Positions 20,897-30,141 of a stretch of DNA of 64,000 bases are shown piece after piece (the first letter of the stretch is position 1; each line of letters opens with the position of its first letter). The translations under genes and the position numbers were made by a program. The notes beneath the pieces are model-generated. The model did not search any database and was not told where the DNA came from. It worked only from the letters and a program-made list of their open reading frames with translations. This DNA comes from Proteus mirabilis ATCC 29906. GTDB lineage: Bacteria > Pseudomonadota > Gammaproteobacteria > Enterobacterales > Enterobacteriaceae. The stretch spans positions 331,047 through 395,046 of the forward strand of contig NZ_GG668578.1 in assembly GCF_000160755.1 (NCBI RefSeq), in the 5' to 3' direction.

Positions 20897-22405
20897 ATGG
20901 AAGCATTACTTGAATTAAAAAATATTGATAAATCATTTCCAGGCGTAAAAGCATTATCTGGTGCGACGTTACGAATTTATCCTGGCCGAGTGATGGCACT
21001 TGTTGGTGAAAATGGCGCAGGTAAATCCACACTAATGAAAGTGCTAACAGGTATCTACCAAAAAGACGCAGGTGAAATTATTTATCAAGGGGAACGTTGC
21101 TCTTTTAATGGTCCTAAGTCTTCTCAAGAAGCCGGAATAGGTATTATCCATCAAGAACTCAATCTTATCCCTGAATTAACCATTGCAGAAAATATCTTTT
21201 TAGGTCGCGAGTTTACCCGTGCATTTGGTGCCATTGATTGGAAAAAAATGTATGCAGAAGCGGATAAATTACTTGCTCGCTTAAACCTTCCTTATCGCAG
21301 TCATCGCTTAGTTTCTGAATTATCCATTGGTGATCAGCAAATGGTTGAAATTGCCAAAGTACTCAGTTTTGGCTCTAAAGTGATTATTATGGATGAACCG
21401 ACAGATGCATTGACAGACACCGAAACTCGCTCTCTGTTTAGTGTGATAACTGAATTAAGAAATCAAGGTTGTGGCATTGTCTATATCTCACATCGATTAA
21501 AAGAAATTTTTGATATTTGTGATGATGTAACTGTGTTGCGCGATGGTCAATTTATTGGCGAAAAGCCCGTTTCTTCATTACAAGAAGAGACTCTTATTGA
21601 AATGATGGTAGGCCGTAAATTAGAAGATCAATACCCTCGCATCCATATTCCTGCAGGAAAAACTAAACTTAATGTCTCTCACTTAAGTGGTGCAGATATA
21701 CATGATGTCAGCTTCTCCCTATATGAAAATGAAATTTTAGGTATTTCAGGGTTAATGGGCGCAGGCCGTACTGAATTAATGAAAATGATTTACGGTGCAT
21801 TGCCAAAAACACAAGGTAGCGTGGCGTTAGAAGGTAAAATTTGTCAGATCAAAAAGCCTGCAGATGCACTTGCCCAAGGTATTGTTTATATCTCTGAAGA
21901 CAGAAAACGCGATGGTTTAGTGCTAGGTATGTCAGTAAAAGAGAATATGTCACTGACGGCGCTACCTTATTTTAGTCGCACTATGGGGATCTTAAATCAT
22001 AAAGAAGAGCAATTAACTGTCAGTGACTTTATTAAATTGTTCAACATAAAAACCCCGTCCATCAATCAGATCATTGGTTTTTTATCAGGCGGTAATCAGC
22101 AAAAAGTCGCTATTGCTCGCGGACTAATGACTCGTCCTAAAGTGCTTATTCTTGATGAGCCTACCCGCGGTGTCGATGTGGGGGCGAAAAAAGAGATTTA
22201 CCAATTAATTAATAAGTTTAAACAAGAGGGATTAAGCATCATTTTGATCTCTTCAGAAATGCCAGAGGTAATGGGAATGAGTGACCGCATTTTAGTTATG
22301 CATGAAGGTCGTATCAGCGGTGAGTTTTCTGCCAATAATGTCACACAAGAGATGCTAATGGCGGCGGCTGTTGGTAAACAATATGGTGCTACAGTAGGAG
22401 TTTGA
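20897..22405 (+). CDS. rbsA: Ribose ABC transporter ATP-binding protein
   Basis: The 502-residue twin ATPase of the ribose importer. The first cassette has Walker A GENGAGKS (37-44), a signature region [10 protein letters not shown] and Walker B VIIMDEP. The second cassette has a degenerate Walker A (GLMGAGRTE), as expected for sugar importers of this family, but an intact signature LSGGNQQK and [11 protein letters not shown]. It starts 7 bases after rbsD. Confidence 0.97.
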   Translation: MEALLELKNIDKSFPGVKALSGATLRIYPGRVMALVGENGAGKSTLMKVLTGIYQKDAGEIIYQGERCSFNGPKSSQEAGIGIIHQELNLIPELTIAENIFLGREFTRAFGAIDWKKMYAEADKLLARLNLPYRSHRLVSELSIGDQQMVEIAKVLSFGSKVIIMDEPTDALTDTETRSLFSVITELRNQGCGIVYISHRLKEIFDICDDVTVLRDGQFIGEKPVSSLQEETLIEMMVGRKLEDQYPRIHIPAGKTKLNVSHLSGADIHDVSFSLYENEILGISGLMGAGRTELMKMIYGALPKTQGSVALEGKICQIKKPADALAQGIVYISEDRKRDGLVLGMSVKENMSLTALPYFSRTMGILNHKEEQLTVSDFIKLFNIKTPSINQIIGFLSGGNQQKVAIARGLMTRPKVLILDEPTRGVDVGAKKEIYQLINKFKQEGLSIILISSEMPEVMGMSDRILVMHEGRISGEFSANNVTQEMLMAAAVGKQYGATVGV

Positions 22406-22406
22406 G

Positions 22407-23372
22407 ATGAGTACAAAATCAATACCAGCGTCAAAACGATGGTTCTCTAAGGCTTGGTTATTAGAACAAAAATCACTCATTGCCTTATTGTTGCTTATTG
22501 TCGTGGTTTCAACACTCAGCCCGAATTTTTTTACCTTAAATAATATTTTTAACATTCTACAACAAACCTCTGTTAACGCAATTATGGCTGTAGGTATGAC
22601 ATTAGTCATTTTAACCTCTGGTATCGATTTATCGGTAGGTTCATTACTCGCTTTAACCGGTGCTGTTGCTGCTTCTATGGTAGGGGCTGATGTTAATGCG
22701 TTAGTGGCTGTTGTCGGTGCTTTAGCATTAGGAGCCGCTATTGGTGGCGTTACAGGTGTCATTATCGCTAAAGGTAAAGTGCAGGCATTTATTGCCACAT
22801 TAGTGATGATGCTGTTATTGCGTGGTGTCACGCGTGTTTATACTGATGGCAGTCCAATAAATACAGGATTTAGCGATAATGCCGACCTGTTTAGCTGGTT
22901 TGGTATTGGACGCCCCTTTGGGATCCCCACCCCTATTTGGCTGATGATGATTGTCTTTTTAAGCGCGTGGTATGTATTGCATCACACACGCTTGGGTCGC
23001 TATATCTATGCCCTTGGAGGAAACGAAGCAGCAACCCGTTTATCTGGTATTAGTGTCGATAAAATCAAAATTATTGTTTATGCGCTTTGCGGTTTATTAG
23101 CGGCCCTTGCCAGTGTCATTGAAGTTGCTCGTCTTTCTTCCGCCCAACCAATGGCTGGCAATGGTTATGAACTGGATGCTATCGCCGCTGTCGTCTTAGG
23201 TGGTACCAGTCTTGCTGGCGGTAAAGGACGCATAATGGGCACACTTATTGGTGCGTTAATTTTAGGCTTTCTCAATAATGCACTCAATTTATTAGGCATA
23301 TCATCCAATTATCAAATGATAGTCAAAGCTGTTGTCATCTTACTTGCCGTGCTGGTTGATAACAAAAAATAA
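22407..23372 (+). CDS. rbsC: Ribose ABC transporter permease
   Basis: The membrane channel of the ribose importer (321 residues, about eight to ten predicted helices, family BPD_transp_2). It carries the conserved AVGMTLVILTSGIDLSVGS segment and the cytoplasmic GGNEAATRLSGI loop that contacts RbsA. Its ATG follows the rbsA TGA with one base between. Confidence 0.97.
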   Translation: MSTKSIPASKRWFSKAWLLEQKSLIALLLLIVVVSTLSPNFFTLNNIFNILQQTSVNAIMAVGMTLVILTSGIDLSVGSLLALTGAVAASMVGADVNALVAVVGALALGAAIGGVTGVIIAKGKVQAFIATLVMMLLLRGVTRVYTDGSPINTGFSDNADLFSWFGIGRPFGIPTPIWLMMIVFLSAWYVLHHTRLGRYIYALGGNEAATRLSGISVDKIKIIVYALCGLLAALASVIEVARLSSAQPMAGNGYELDAIAAVVLGGTSLAGGKGRIMGTLIGALILGFLNNALNLLGISSNYQMIVKAVVILLAVLVDNKK

Positions 23373-23411
23373 TACGCTTTCTCTTAATCCGAACCCCGAC
23401 AGGAATATATT

Positions 23412-24302
23412 ATGAAACTAAAAAAAATAGCAACGCTTCTCTCAGTGGTTGCTCTAAGCGCTACCATAAGTGCCAATGCATTAGCAAAAGAGTCTATCGC
23501 CCTCGTTATTTCAACGCTCAATAATCCTTTCTTTGTCACCATGAAAGACAGTGCACAAAAAGAGGCGGATAAATTAGGTTATGACTTAGTCGTACTTGAT
23601 TCAATGGATAATCCAGCCAAAGAATTGGCAAATGTGCAGGACTTAACCGTAAAAGGCACCCGTTTAATGCTCATTAATCCAACGGATTCTGATGCTGTAG
23701 GTAATGCCGTGTTAATGGCAAATAAAGCTAAAATTCCTGTAGTAACCCTAGATAGAGTAGCCAATAAAGGTGAGGTTGTTAGCCATGTTGCTTCTGATAA
23801 CCGCCTAGGAGGAAAAATGGCGGGAGATTATATTGCGGAAAAAGTGGGTAATGATGCCAAAGTGATCCAACTAGAAGGGATCGCCGGAACCTCCGCTTCT
23901 CGTGAGCGTGGAGAAGGCTTTAAACAAGCTGTTGATGCTCACAAACTTAATATATTAGCAAGCCAACCTGCTGACTTTGACCGTACTAAAGGCCTTAATG
24001 TTATGCAAAATCTATTAACCGCTAATCCTTCAGTGCAAGCGGTATTTGCTCAAAACGATGAAATGGCATTAGGGGCATTGCGTGCATTACAAACAGCAGG
24101 TCGTACCGATGTCTTAGTCGTTGGCTTTGATGGCACAAATGATGGCATTAAAGCGGTTAACCGAGGTGTTTTAGGTGCGACTATTGCACAACGCCCCGAT
24201 CAAATTGGTATTATTGGTATTCAAACCGCTGATAAAATTCTGAAAGGGGAAAAAGTGGCTCCCACTATTCCTGTTGAGCTTGAATTAGTCACTCAAAAAT
24301 AA
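23412..24302 (+). CDS. rbsB: Periplasmic ribose-binding protein
   Basis: The periplasmic receptor of the ribose importer; in E. coli it also signals to the Trg chemoreceptor. The 296-residue precursor has a Sec signal peptide ending ANALA at residue 25. The mature protein begins [16 protein letters not shown] and carries the family segments [16 protein letters not shown] and [16 protein letters not shown] hairpin follows the gene, which would raise rbsB message relative to rbsK. Confidence 0.97.
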   Translation: MKLKKIATLLSVVALSATISANALAKESIALVISTLNNPFFVTMKDSAQKEADKLGYDLVVLDSMDNPAKELANVQDLTVKGTRLMLINPTDSDAVGNAVLMANKAKIPVVTLDRVANKGEVVSHVASDNRLGGKMAGDYIAEKVGNDAKVIQLEGIAGTSASRERGEGFKQAVDAHKLNILASQPADFDRTKGLNVMQNLLTANPSVQAVFAQNDEMALGALRALQTAGRTDVLVVGFDGTNDGIKAVNRGVLGATIAQRPDQIGIIGIQTADKILKGEKVAPTIPVELELVTQK

Positions 24303-24310
24303 TCACCCAT

Positions 24311-24342
24311 CTAACCACGTAGTACTTTCGCTGCGTGGTTAG
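24311..24342 (+). terminator. Intercistronic hairpin between rbsB and rbsK
   Basis: CTAACCACG (24311-24319) pairs with CGTGGTTAG (24334-24342). It is followed by TTTCGTT, so it may be a leaky terminator or a 3' stabiliser that separates the abundant binding protein from the kinase. Confidence 0.6.
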
Positions 24343-24379
24343 TTTCGTTATAAACTAGGTTTTCAAAGGATAAAAGGCT

Positions 24380-25306
24380 ATGACAACTCCCCGCCTTGCT
24401 GTTTTAGGTAGCATCAATGTTGACCATATTATGAATATTGCACAATTTCCCAAGCCCGGAGAAACCGTGATTGGTCATGACTATAAAATAGCATTTGGTG
24501 GTAAAGGGGCAAATCAAGCCGTCGCTTGTGGACGTAGTGGTGCCGATATCACGTTTATAGCCTGTGTGGGAGATGATGCTATTGGTCGCGAAATCATCGC
24601 TCAATTAAAAACAGATAATATTGATACTGATGCAATTCGTATTATTCCCAAGACACCTACAGGTGTAGCAATGATCCTAGTTAATGAACAAGGCGAAAAT
24701 GTCATTAGCATTGTTGCCGGAGCAAATAGTGCTCTCACTCCAAGCCATTTGCATCAGTATCGTCATATTATTGAACAAGCAGATGCTTTATTAATGCAAT
24801 TAGAATCCCCTCTAGACACTGTCTTTGAGGCAGCAAAACAAGCCAAAGCACATCAAACAAAAGTGATTTTAAATCCCGCTCCTGCACAGCCGTTATCTGA
24901 TGAATTTCTGAGTTTTATTGATATTATTACGCCAAATGAGACAGAAGCCGAAATATTAACCGGTATTTCTGTGCATGATGAAGTGGGTGCAGCTAAAGCG
25001 GCTAATATTTTGCACAGTAAAGGCATAAAACACGTTTTAATCACTTTAGGCAGTCGTGGCGTATGGTTTAGTGAACAAGGCACCGGTATGATCATTCCCG
25101 GTTTTCGTGTTGAAGCAGTTGATACTATTGCCGCAGGTGATACCTTTAACGGTGCATTTGTTACAGCGATATTAGAAGGTAAATCAGCTCATGATGCGAT
25201 CCGTTTCGCCCATGCAGCCGCGGCAATTGCAGTGACACGTCATGGCGCGCAATCCTCCGTCCCTTGGCGTGATGAAATTAAGTCATTTTTAGCAGAGCGA
25301 GCATAA
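24380..25306 (+). CDS. rbsK: Ribokinase
   Basis: A PfkB-family kinase that phosphorylates ribose to ribose 5-phosphate. Both family signatures are present: [15 protein letters not shown] near residue 41 and [16 protein letters not shown] near 250, where the Asp of GDTFNGAF is the catalytic base. 308 residues. It ends 4 bases before rbsR, so kinase and repressor are made together. Confidence 0.97.
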   Translation: MTTPRLAVLGSINVDHIMNIAQFPKPGETVIGHDYKIAFGGKGANQAVACGRSGADITFIACVGDDAIGREIIAQLKTDNIDTDAIRIIPKTPTGVAMILVNEQGENVISIVAGANSALTPSHLHQYRHIIEQADALLMQLESPLDTVFEAAKQAKAHQTKVILNPAPAQPLSDEFLSFIDIITPNETEAEILTGISVHDEVGAAKAANILHSKGIKHVLITLGSRGVWFSEQGTGMIIPGFRVEAVDTIAAGDTFNGAFVTAILEGKSAHDAIRFAHAAAAIAVTRHGAQSSVPWRDEIKSFLAERA

Positions 25307-25310
25307 TATT

Positions 25311-26318
25311 TTGGCAACAATGAAAGATGTCGCCCGTTTAGCGGGTGTTTCAACATCCACCGTTTCCCATGTTATCAATAACAATCGTTATGTGAGTGAA
25401 GGTATCCGCGCAAAGGTTAATCATGCAATAGCAACCTTAAATTACGCCCCTTCAGCATTAGCTCGTAGTTTAAAAATGAACTGCACACGTACCATAGGGA
25501 TGTTAGTTACCGCCAGTAATAACCCCTTTTATGCTGAAGTCGTTCGAGGTGTTGAACGAAGTTGCTATGAACAAGGCTATAGCCTCATTTTATGCAACAC
25601 CGAAGGCGACTATGAGCGCATGGATACTAGCCTTGAAACCTTGCTACAAAAGCGTGTCGATGGGCTGTTATTAATGTGTACTGAAGCCCGCGCACCATCA
25701 AGTGAAGTATTAAATCGTTATCCACGGTTACCCATGGTGATGATGGATTGGTCTCCATTTGAATACAGTAGCGATATTATTCAAGATAACTCCCTATTAG
25801 GGGGAGAATTAGCCACGAATTATTTAATTGAAAAAGGTTTTACTGACATCGCCTGTATTGCGGGTCCCCAAGATAAACTTCCCGCTAAACATCGCCTACA
25901 AGGCTACTATAATGCGATGCAACAAGCTGGGTTACCCATTCGTAAAGAGCTAGTTTTAACCAGTGATTTTGAGTTTGCAGGTGGCTTTAGTGCAATGCAA
26001 ACACTGCTCTCACTCCCTATACAACCACAGGCCGTATTTACCTGTAATGATGCAATGGCGGTCGGTGCTTACCAAGCGATTTATCAAAAAGGACTACGTG
26101 TACCTGATGATATTTCTATCGTCGGTTATGATGACATCGATTTAGCCTCTTATATGATCCCCCCTTTAACGACTATTCATCAACCCAAAGATGAATTGGG
26201 CAAACTTGCTGTAAGCCAATTATTACGTCGTATGGAAGATATTGAAGCACAAGCCAATCTATTAGTGTTAACACCCAAACTGATTGAACGAGGCTCGGTG
26301 ATAGCTCATAGGAAATAA
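25311..26318 (+). CDS. rbsR: LacI-family ribose operon repressor
   Basis: A LacI/GalR-type repressor of the rbs operon. The N-terminal helix-turn-helix [20 protein letters not shown] and the hinge region [11 protein letters not shown] are followed by a periplasmic-binding-protein fold that senses ribose. The start is a TTG at 25311, giving MATMKDV as in E. coli; the ATG three codons on is the alternative. 335 residues. The last 15 codons or so ([13 protein letters not shown]) fall in a segment that is duplicated beyond vapC. Confidence 0.95.
   Translation: MATMKDVARLAGVSTSTVSHVINNNRYVSEGIRAKVNHAIATLNYAPSALARSLKMNCTRTIGMLVTASNNPFYAEVVRGVERSCYEQGYSLILCNTEGDYERMDTSLETLLQKRVDGLLLMCTEARAPSSEVLNRYPRLPMVMMDWSPFEYSSDIIQDNSLLGGELATNYLIEKGFTDIACIAGPQDKLPAKHRLQGYYNAMQQAGLPIRKELVLTSDFEFAGGFSAMQTLLSLPIQPQAVFTCNDAMAVGAYQAIYQKGLRVPDDISIVGYDDIDLASYMIPPLTTIHQPKDELGKLAVSQLLRRMEDIEAQANLLVLTPKLIERGSVIAHRK
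26274..26303 (+). repeat. Direct repeat, left copy (3' end of rbsR)
   Basis: The 3' part of rbsR from CCCAAACTG to CGGTGATA recurs at 27081-27109. The first 21 bases are identical; after a one-base gap the next eight also match. The two copies flank the vapBC module, 807 bases apart. Confidence 0.85.
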
Positions 26319-26337
26319 TCTTTTACATTAATAGGTT

Positions 26338-26372
26338 AATAGGTTGTGTATATATTTCACACAACCTATTTG
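26338..26372 (+). terminator. Hairpin after rbsR
   Basis: A 12-bp stem pairs AATAGGTTGTGT (26338-26349) with ACACAACCTATT (26359-26370). It ends the rbs operon, although the T run is short. Confidence 0.65.
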
Positions 26373-26377
26373 GTATC

Positions 26378-26422
26378 CTATAAAAACTGCTATATACTTA
26401 TGCTATATAGCAGTTTTTATAG
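26378..26422 (+). promoter_or_regulatory. Inverted-repeat operator upstream of vapBC
   Basis: Two perfect 19-bp arms (26378-26396 and 26404-26422, core AAAACTGCTATATA) face each other across 7 bases. The right arm ends 11 bases before the vapB ATG and its TATATAG resembles a -10 region. This is where a VapBC complex would bind to repress its own promoter, as known for this family. Confidence 0.75.
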
Positions 26423-26433
26423 GAGCTATTACT

Positions 26434-26676
26434 ATGATCCAGTATGGCAAAGTATTTATGAGCAATAGAACACAAAATGTTCGATTACCCGCTGAGACTC
26501 GATTTCCGGATGATGTAAAAGAAGTTTTTGTTCGCGTCAAAGGCAAAGAGAGAATAATCACACCTATACAAAATGCATGGGATAGCTTTTTCTTATCAGA
26601 AAAGTCTGTAACAGATGATTTCTTATCTGAAAGGCCTGATCAAGCCACAAGTGAAAGAGAATCCTTTGATGATTAA
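26434..26676 (+). CDS. vapB: VapB-type antitoxin
   Basis: An 80-residue antitoxin of the VapB/VagC type with an AbrB-like swapped-hairpin DNA-binding N-terminus (VFMSNRTQNVRLPAETRFP) and an acidic toxin-binding tail. It neutralises VapC and autoregulates the operon. The ATG at 26434 follows AGGAGC; a second in-frame ATG at 26458 would remove the first strand. The 3' end overlaps vapC by 8 bases. Confidence 0.88.
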   Translation: MIQYGKVFMSNRTQNVRLPAETRFPDDVKEVFVRVKGKERIITPIQNAWDSFFLSEKSVTDDFLSERPDQATSERESFDD

Positions 26677-27094
26677 ATACCTATTAGATACAAATATTGT
26701 TATATTCACTATTAAACGCAAGCCTGAGTTTTTATTACCAAAATTCAACCAACATGCTGAACAATTAGCTATTTCTACAATTACACTCGCTGAGCTCATT
26801 TTTGGTGCTGAAAAAAGTGTAAATCCAGCCAAAAACTTAGCTACGGTTAACGACTTTGTTTCTCGACTGACTGTTTTATCTTACGATGACTTAGCAGCTT
26901 TTCATTATGGAGACATTAGAGCAACACTAGAAAAACAGGGAAAACGCATTGGTGATAACGACTTACATATAGCAGCACATGCTAGAAGTAAGGGGCTAAT
27001 AGTCGTTACCAATAATACTCGAGAATTTGAAAGAGTTGATGGTTTAAGAATTGAGGATTGGACCGTTATTAACTCAGACCCCCAAACTGATTGA
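26669..27094 (+). CDS. vapC: VapC-type PIN-domain ribonuclease toxin
   Basis: A PIN-domain endoribonuclease; enterobacterial VapC cleaves initiator tRNA. The acidic metal-binding residues are visible: Asp7 (LLDTN), Glu42 (AELIFG), Asp96/Asp98 (GDND) and the NNTREFERV block. Most homologues that I recall end at the Trp-131 region (RIEDW). Here ten extra residues (TVINSDPQTD) follow, and the last four codons plus the TGA belong to the duplicated rbsR sequence. The ATG at 26669 lies inside the vapB 3' end. The toxin therefore seems complete but has a borrowed C-terminus. Confidence 0.9.
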   Translation: MIKYLLDTNIVIFTIKRKPEFLLPKFNQHAEQLAISTITLAELIFGAEKSVNPAKNLATVNDFVSRLTVLSYDDLAAFHYGDIRATLEKQGKRIGDNDLHIAAHARSKGLIVVTNNTREFERVDGLRIEDWTVINSDPQTD

Positions 27095-27109
27095 ACGAGG
27101 CCGGTGATA
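27081..27109 (+). repeat. Direct repeat, right copy (rbsR 3'-end duplicate)
   Basis: This diverged second copy of the rbsR 3' end reads PKLIERGR then stop in the rbsR frame because of a one-base deletion. It supplies the stop codon of vapC in another frame. Confidence 0.85.
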
Positions 27110-27521
27110 AATTTTATAAAATAACAACAAGAAGATTAACACTATTATTACTGATACTCTCTTTTAAAGAGAGAGTAGTTATTTTATCTAAGTTAACAAA
27201 ATAAAGCATTATAAAATCAATAAGTTAATTTATATTTTTAAATGATATTATTTCTTATTATTTTGTGTATTACCTTCTATATTTAATCTACTTTTTCTCA
27301 TCTTTTATCCAATAATCCATGAAAGATGCAAAACTCTATCAGATCTATTATACTCTTATTCTTTCGCATTATCTGTGGCAATACTATTTTTGGTCATTTG
27401 GGTCATCATATTAGACTTTTTACGCTGAAACGATAATGTGTCCTTTTGTTTATCGGGCAAGTGTTATCCTCTTTGTGACGATTAATCACTTCCCATTTTG
27501 AAAAAATTTGAGAGTATTATT
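27110..27521. other. Intergenic region, vapC to yjdM
   Basis: About 410 AT-rich bases. A small hairpin at 27155-27177 (TACTCTCT with AGAGAGTA) followed by GTTATTTTA may end the vapBC transcript. The rest holds the yjdM promoter; no gene or repeat was seen. Confidence 0.55.
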
Positions 27522-27857
27522 ATGTCATTACCTTCTTGTCCTAAATGCAACTCAGAGTATACCTATGAAGATGGGGCAATGTATGTCTGCCCTGAATGTG
27601 CCCACGAATGGAACGATGCTGAGCCAACAACTGATAGCGATGAGCTGATTGTTAAAGATGCCCATGGTAATTTATTAGCCGATGGGGATTCAGTGACAGT
27701 CATTAAAGATCTAAAAGTAAAAGGTAGCTCAACGCCACTCAAAATTGGTACAAAAGTTAAAGGGATACGTTTAGTGGAAGGCGATCATAATATTGATTGT
27801 AAAATTGATGGCTTTGGACAAATGAAATTAAAATCTGAATTTGTGAAGAAAAGCTAA
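27522..27857 (+). CDS. yjdM: YjdM (PhnA-type) zinc-ribbon protein
   Basis: A 111-residue protein nearly identical along its length to E. coli YjdM, historically called PhnA, whose function is not established. An N-terminal zinc ribbon has cysteines 6, 9, 23 and 26 (CPKC, CPEC), followed by a small beta domain with [26 protein letters not shown]. The ATG at 27522 (MSLPSCPKC) matches the family start. Monocistronic between vapC and the converging thiL. Confidence 0.93.
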   Translation: MSLPSCPKCNSEYTYEDGAMYVCPECAHEWNDAEPTTDSDELIVKDAHGNLLADGDSVTVIKDLKVKGSSTPLKIGTKVKGIRLVEGDHNIDCKIDGFGQMKLKSEFVKKS

Positions 27858-27903
27858 TCTTGAATTATCATTAAAATGATTAATAACATTATTTTGATTT
27901 CAG

Positions 27904-27928
27904 AGGCGCTCATTAAGCGCCTTTTGTT
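27904..27928 (+). terminator. Terminator of yjdM
   Basis: A stem of AGGCGCT and AGCGCCT is followed by TTTG, between convergent yjdM and thiL. Confidence 0.75.
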
Positions 27929-27942
27929 TATAGCGATATGAT

Positions 27943-28923
27943 TTATTTATTATCACCAAAGTGATCAAACCCTTTCAGATTAGGGTGCACTTCTTTACCT
28001 TCACGTAAATAACGTATACCTTCTGCAATTGGCATAATTTGCCCTATGCAATGAAAGTCAGCGCCCGTATGGGCTAAAGCAATATCTAAAGCCCCACGAT
28101 TTATTTCAGGCACGGTAAAGCATAGTTCATAGTCTTCGCCACCACTTAATGCCCAAACTTCAGCTTGCTCTTTACTCACCTGTGATTTCATTGCCGCAGA
28201 ATAAGGCAACGCATCTAAGTTAATACGAGCACCACAACCACTTGCCGTTAAAATATGGTTTAGATCTGAAATAAGACCATCAGAAATATCAATAGCAGCA
28301 CTTGCTAAAGATCTTAATGCTTGCCCCTGTAAAAGACGAGGCTGCGGACGCAAATGCCTAGTAATAAAATAGTCTCGGCTTTCTGGTTGACTAGGTTGTA
28401 ATCTATTTTGTAAAACCGCGAGTCCTGCCGCGCTATCACCTAAAAAGCCTGTAACATAAATCCAGTCACCAATTTTTGCCCCTGAGCGTAATAGTGCCAT
28501 ACCTTGAGGAACTAAACCTTGTATTGTGATGGTTAAGCTCAATGGCCCTTTGGTTGTATCCCCACCAATCAATTGAATAGAATAATACTCTGCTAATGCA
28601 AATAGAGAGCGACTAAAGGCCTCAAGCCAATCATTATCGACTTTTGGCAATGTTAAAGCTAATGAGGCCCAAGCAGGATCTGCCCCCACCGCGGCTAAAT
28701 CACTAATATTAACCGCTAATGCTTTATACGCTAAATCTTCAGGGGAAATGGTTGGTAGGAAGTGTATTCCACTGACTAAGGTATCAGTACTAATTGCCAC
28801 TTGTTGCTTTTCAGGTACAGTCAATATTGCACAGTCATCCCCAATTCCCGTACTCACATCTTTGCGTTTAACTGGCTGAGAAGTGAAATATTGTTTAATG
28901 AGGGAGAATTCACCACAAGGCAT
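27943..28923 (-). CDS. thiL: Thiamine-monophosphate kinase
   Basis: Phosphorylates thiamine monophosphate to the active cofactor thiamine diphosphate. The N-terminal AIR-synthase fold carries [11 protein letters not shown] and [13 protein letters not shown] (metal and ATP site). Conserved [10 protein letters not shown] and [10 protein letters not shown] blocks follow. The start at 28923 ([13 protein letters not shown]) has an upstream AGGAAA and fits the family; the seven-codon longer frame does not. 326 residues. In E. coli pgpA follows thiL; it is absent here. Confidence 0.96.
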   Translation of the reverse strand: MPCGEFSLIKQYFTSQPVKRKDVSTGIGDDCAILTVPEKQQVAISTDTLVSGIHFLPTISPEDLAYKALAVNISDLAAVGADPAWASLALTLPKVDNDWLEAFSRSLFALAEYYSIQLIGGDTTKGPLSLTITIQGLVPQGMALLRSGAKIGDWIYVTGFLGDSAAGLAVLQNRLQPSQPESRDYFITRHLRPQPRLLQGQALRSLASAAIDISDGLISDLNHILTASGCGARINLDALPYSAAMKSQVSKEQAEVWALSGGEDYELCFTVPEINRGALDIALAHTGADFHCIGQIMPIAEGIRYLREGKEVHPNLKGFDHFGDNK

Positions 28924-28951
28924 TATCAATTTCCTATGAAGCAATGCTTAT

Positions 28952-28979
28952 TAAATAAAAGGCCGGAGTAACCGGCCTT
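28952..28979 (-). terminator. Terminator between nusB and thiL
   Basis: Read on the minus strand, AAGGCCGG and CCGGCCTT enclose TTACT and are followed by TTATTTAA. It separates thiL from the upstream rib-nusB transcript, so thiL may depend on readthrough or on its own promoter in the 30 bases before it. Confidence 0.8.
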
Positions 28980-29016
28980 GGATTATTAATTTACCATAGA
29001 GGAAACGTGAAGAACG

Positions 29017-29430
29017 TTATTTTTTACGTACAGTTGGTGCAGCTTTATCCAACACGCCATTGACAAATTTATGGCTGTCATCAGCACCAAACACCTTAGC
29101 CAATTCAATCGCTTCGTTAATGGCTACTTTATAAGGAACATCTTCACGGAAGCTGAGTTCAAACATAGCTAAACGTAAAATCGCTTTTTCAACTTGGCCT
29201 AGCTCTTCCAGTTGACGTGATAAATAAGGCTCCATCGCCTTATCTAAACGTGCTGCATTGATTGCAACACCCACTAAAAGCTCACGGAAATAAGCAATAT
29301 CTACACCTTGGGTATCCTGCTCGGATAAAAACTCCAATTCCACATCCGCGATGTCATTTCCGGATAATTGCCATGAGTAGATAGCTTGTACAGCACACTC
29401 ACGAGCACGACGACGAGCAGCAGGTTTCAC
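29017..29430 (-). CDS. nusB: Transcription antitermination factor NusB
   Basis: NusB binds boxA RNA with NusE (S10) in rRNA antitermination. The 137-residue all-helical protein starts [21 protein letters not shown] (arginine-rich RNA-binding helix) and ends with the conserved [15 protein letters not shown]. It lies 28 bases downstream of ribE, as in E. coli. Confidence 0.97.
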   Translation of the reverse strand: MKPAARRRARECAVQAIYSWQLSGNDIADVELEFLSEQDTQGVDIAYFRELLVGVAINAARLDKAMEPYLSRQLEELGQVEKAILRLAMFELSFREDVPYKVAINEAIELAKVFGADDSHKFVNGVLDKAAPTVRKK

Positions 29431-29458
29431 AAAATTCCCCTTTAGTTAAAACAGATGA

Positions 29459-29929
29459 TTAGCCTTTAATGGCTTTAAGTACATTGATCATTTCAAGTGC
29501 TGTCATTGCAGCTTCAGCACCTTTATTGCCCGCTTTAGTACCAGCTCGTTCAATTGCCTGCTCAATGCTTTCAGTGGTTAATACACCAAAAGTCACAGGG
29601 ATCTCACTTTGCATTGCAACATGAGAAAGGCCAGAGCTGCATTCGCCAGCAACGTATTCAAAATGTGCGGTTCCACCACGGATAACAGTGCCTAACGCGA
29701 TAACTGCATCATATTTGTCGCTTTCTGCTAATGCTTTTACAGTTAATGGCAACTCATAAGCGCCAGGAACCCAAACGACGGTAATATTTTCTGAGGAAAC
29801 TTGTCCGATACGCTCAAGTGCATCAACGGCACCTTCTAACAAGCTATCATTAATAAAATTATTAAAACGGGCAATTGCAATCGCCACACGTGCGTTTGGC
29901 GCCGCGACAACACCTTTGATTACGTTCAT
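29459..29929 (-). CDS. ribE: 6,7-dimethyl-8-ribityllumazine synthase
   Basis: Lumazine synthase (also called ribH) joins the ribityl-aminopyrimidine with dihydroxybutanone phosphate in riboflavin synthesis, in a 60-subunit shell in many species. The 156-residue chain has the substrate motifs [17 protein letters not shown] and [14 protein letters not shown], with the His of AHFEYV as proton donor. It sits between ribD and nusB. Confidence 0.97.
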   Translation of the reverse strand: MNVIKGVVAAPNARVAIAIARFNNFINDSLLEGAVDALERIGQVSSENITVVWVPGAYELPLTVKALAESDKYDAVIALGTVIRGGTAHFEYVAGECSSGLSHVAMQSEIPVTFGVLTTESIEQAIERAGTKAGNKGAEAAMTALEMINVLKAIKG

Positions 29930-30021
29930 AGGTTACCTTTTTCTCCTATCCGCGGGGCGCGGATTTTATCACATTCTTTCCTTTACTGCGCTCAGTTTTA
30001 TGATAACACAGCAAAGGAGCC

Positions 30022-30043
30022 AAAAATCCTTGATAAATCAAGG
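30022..30043 (-). terminator. Terminator-like hairpin between ribD and ribE
   Basis: On the minus strand CCTTGAT and ATCAAGG surround TT, followed by ATTTTTGG. A second, longer hairpin without a T run (GGCGCTATTT with AAATAGCGCC) lies at 30093-30118, immediately after ribD. Together they suggest that ribE-nusB has its own promoter in the remaining gap. Confidence 0.6.
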
Positions 30044-30141
30044 TAGTTAGTTGGCTGATAACAATGTCGTAACGACAGGGAATAACACACACGGCGCTAT
30101 TTTACTACAAATAGCGCCATAGACACACATATTTGCATCTA

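Noticed and set aside
29930-30141. FMN riboswitch between ribD and ribE
   Set aside because: I could not find the conserved RFN core segments. The region holds only simple hairpins.
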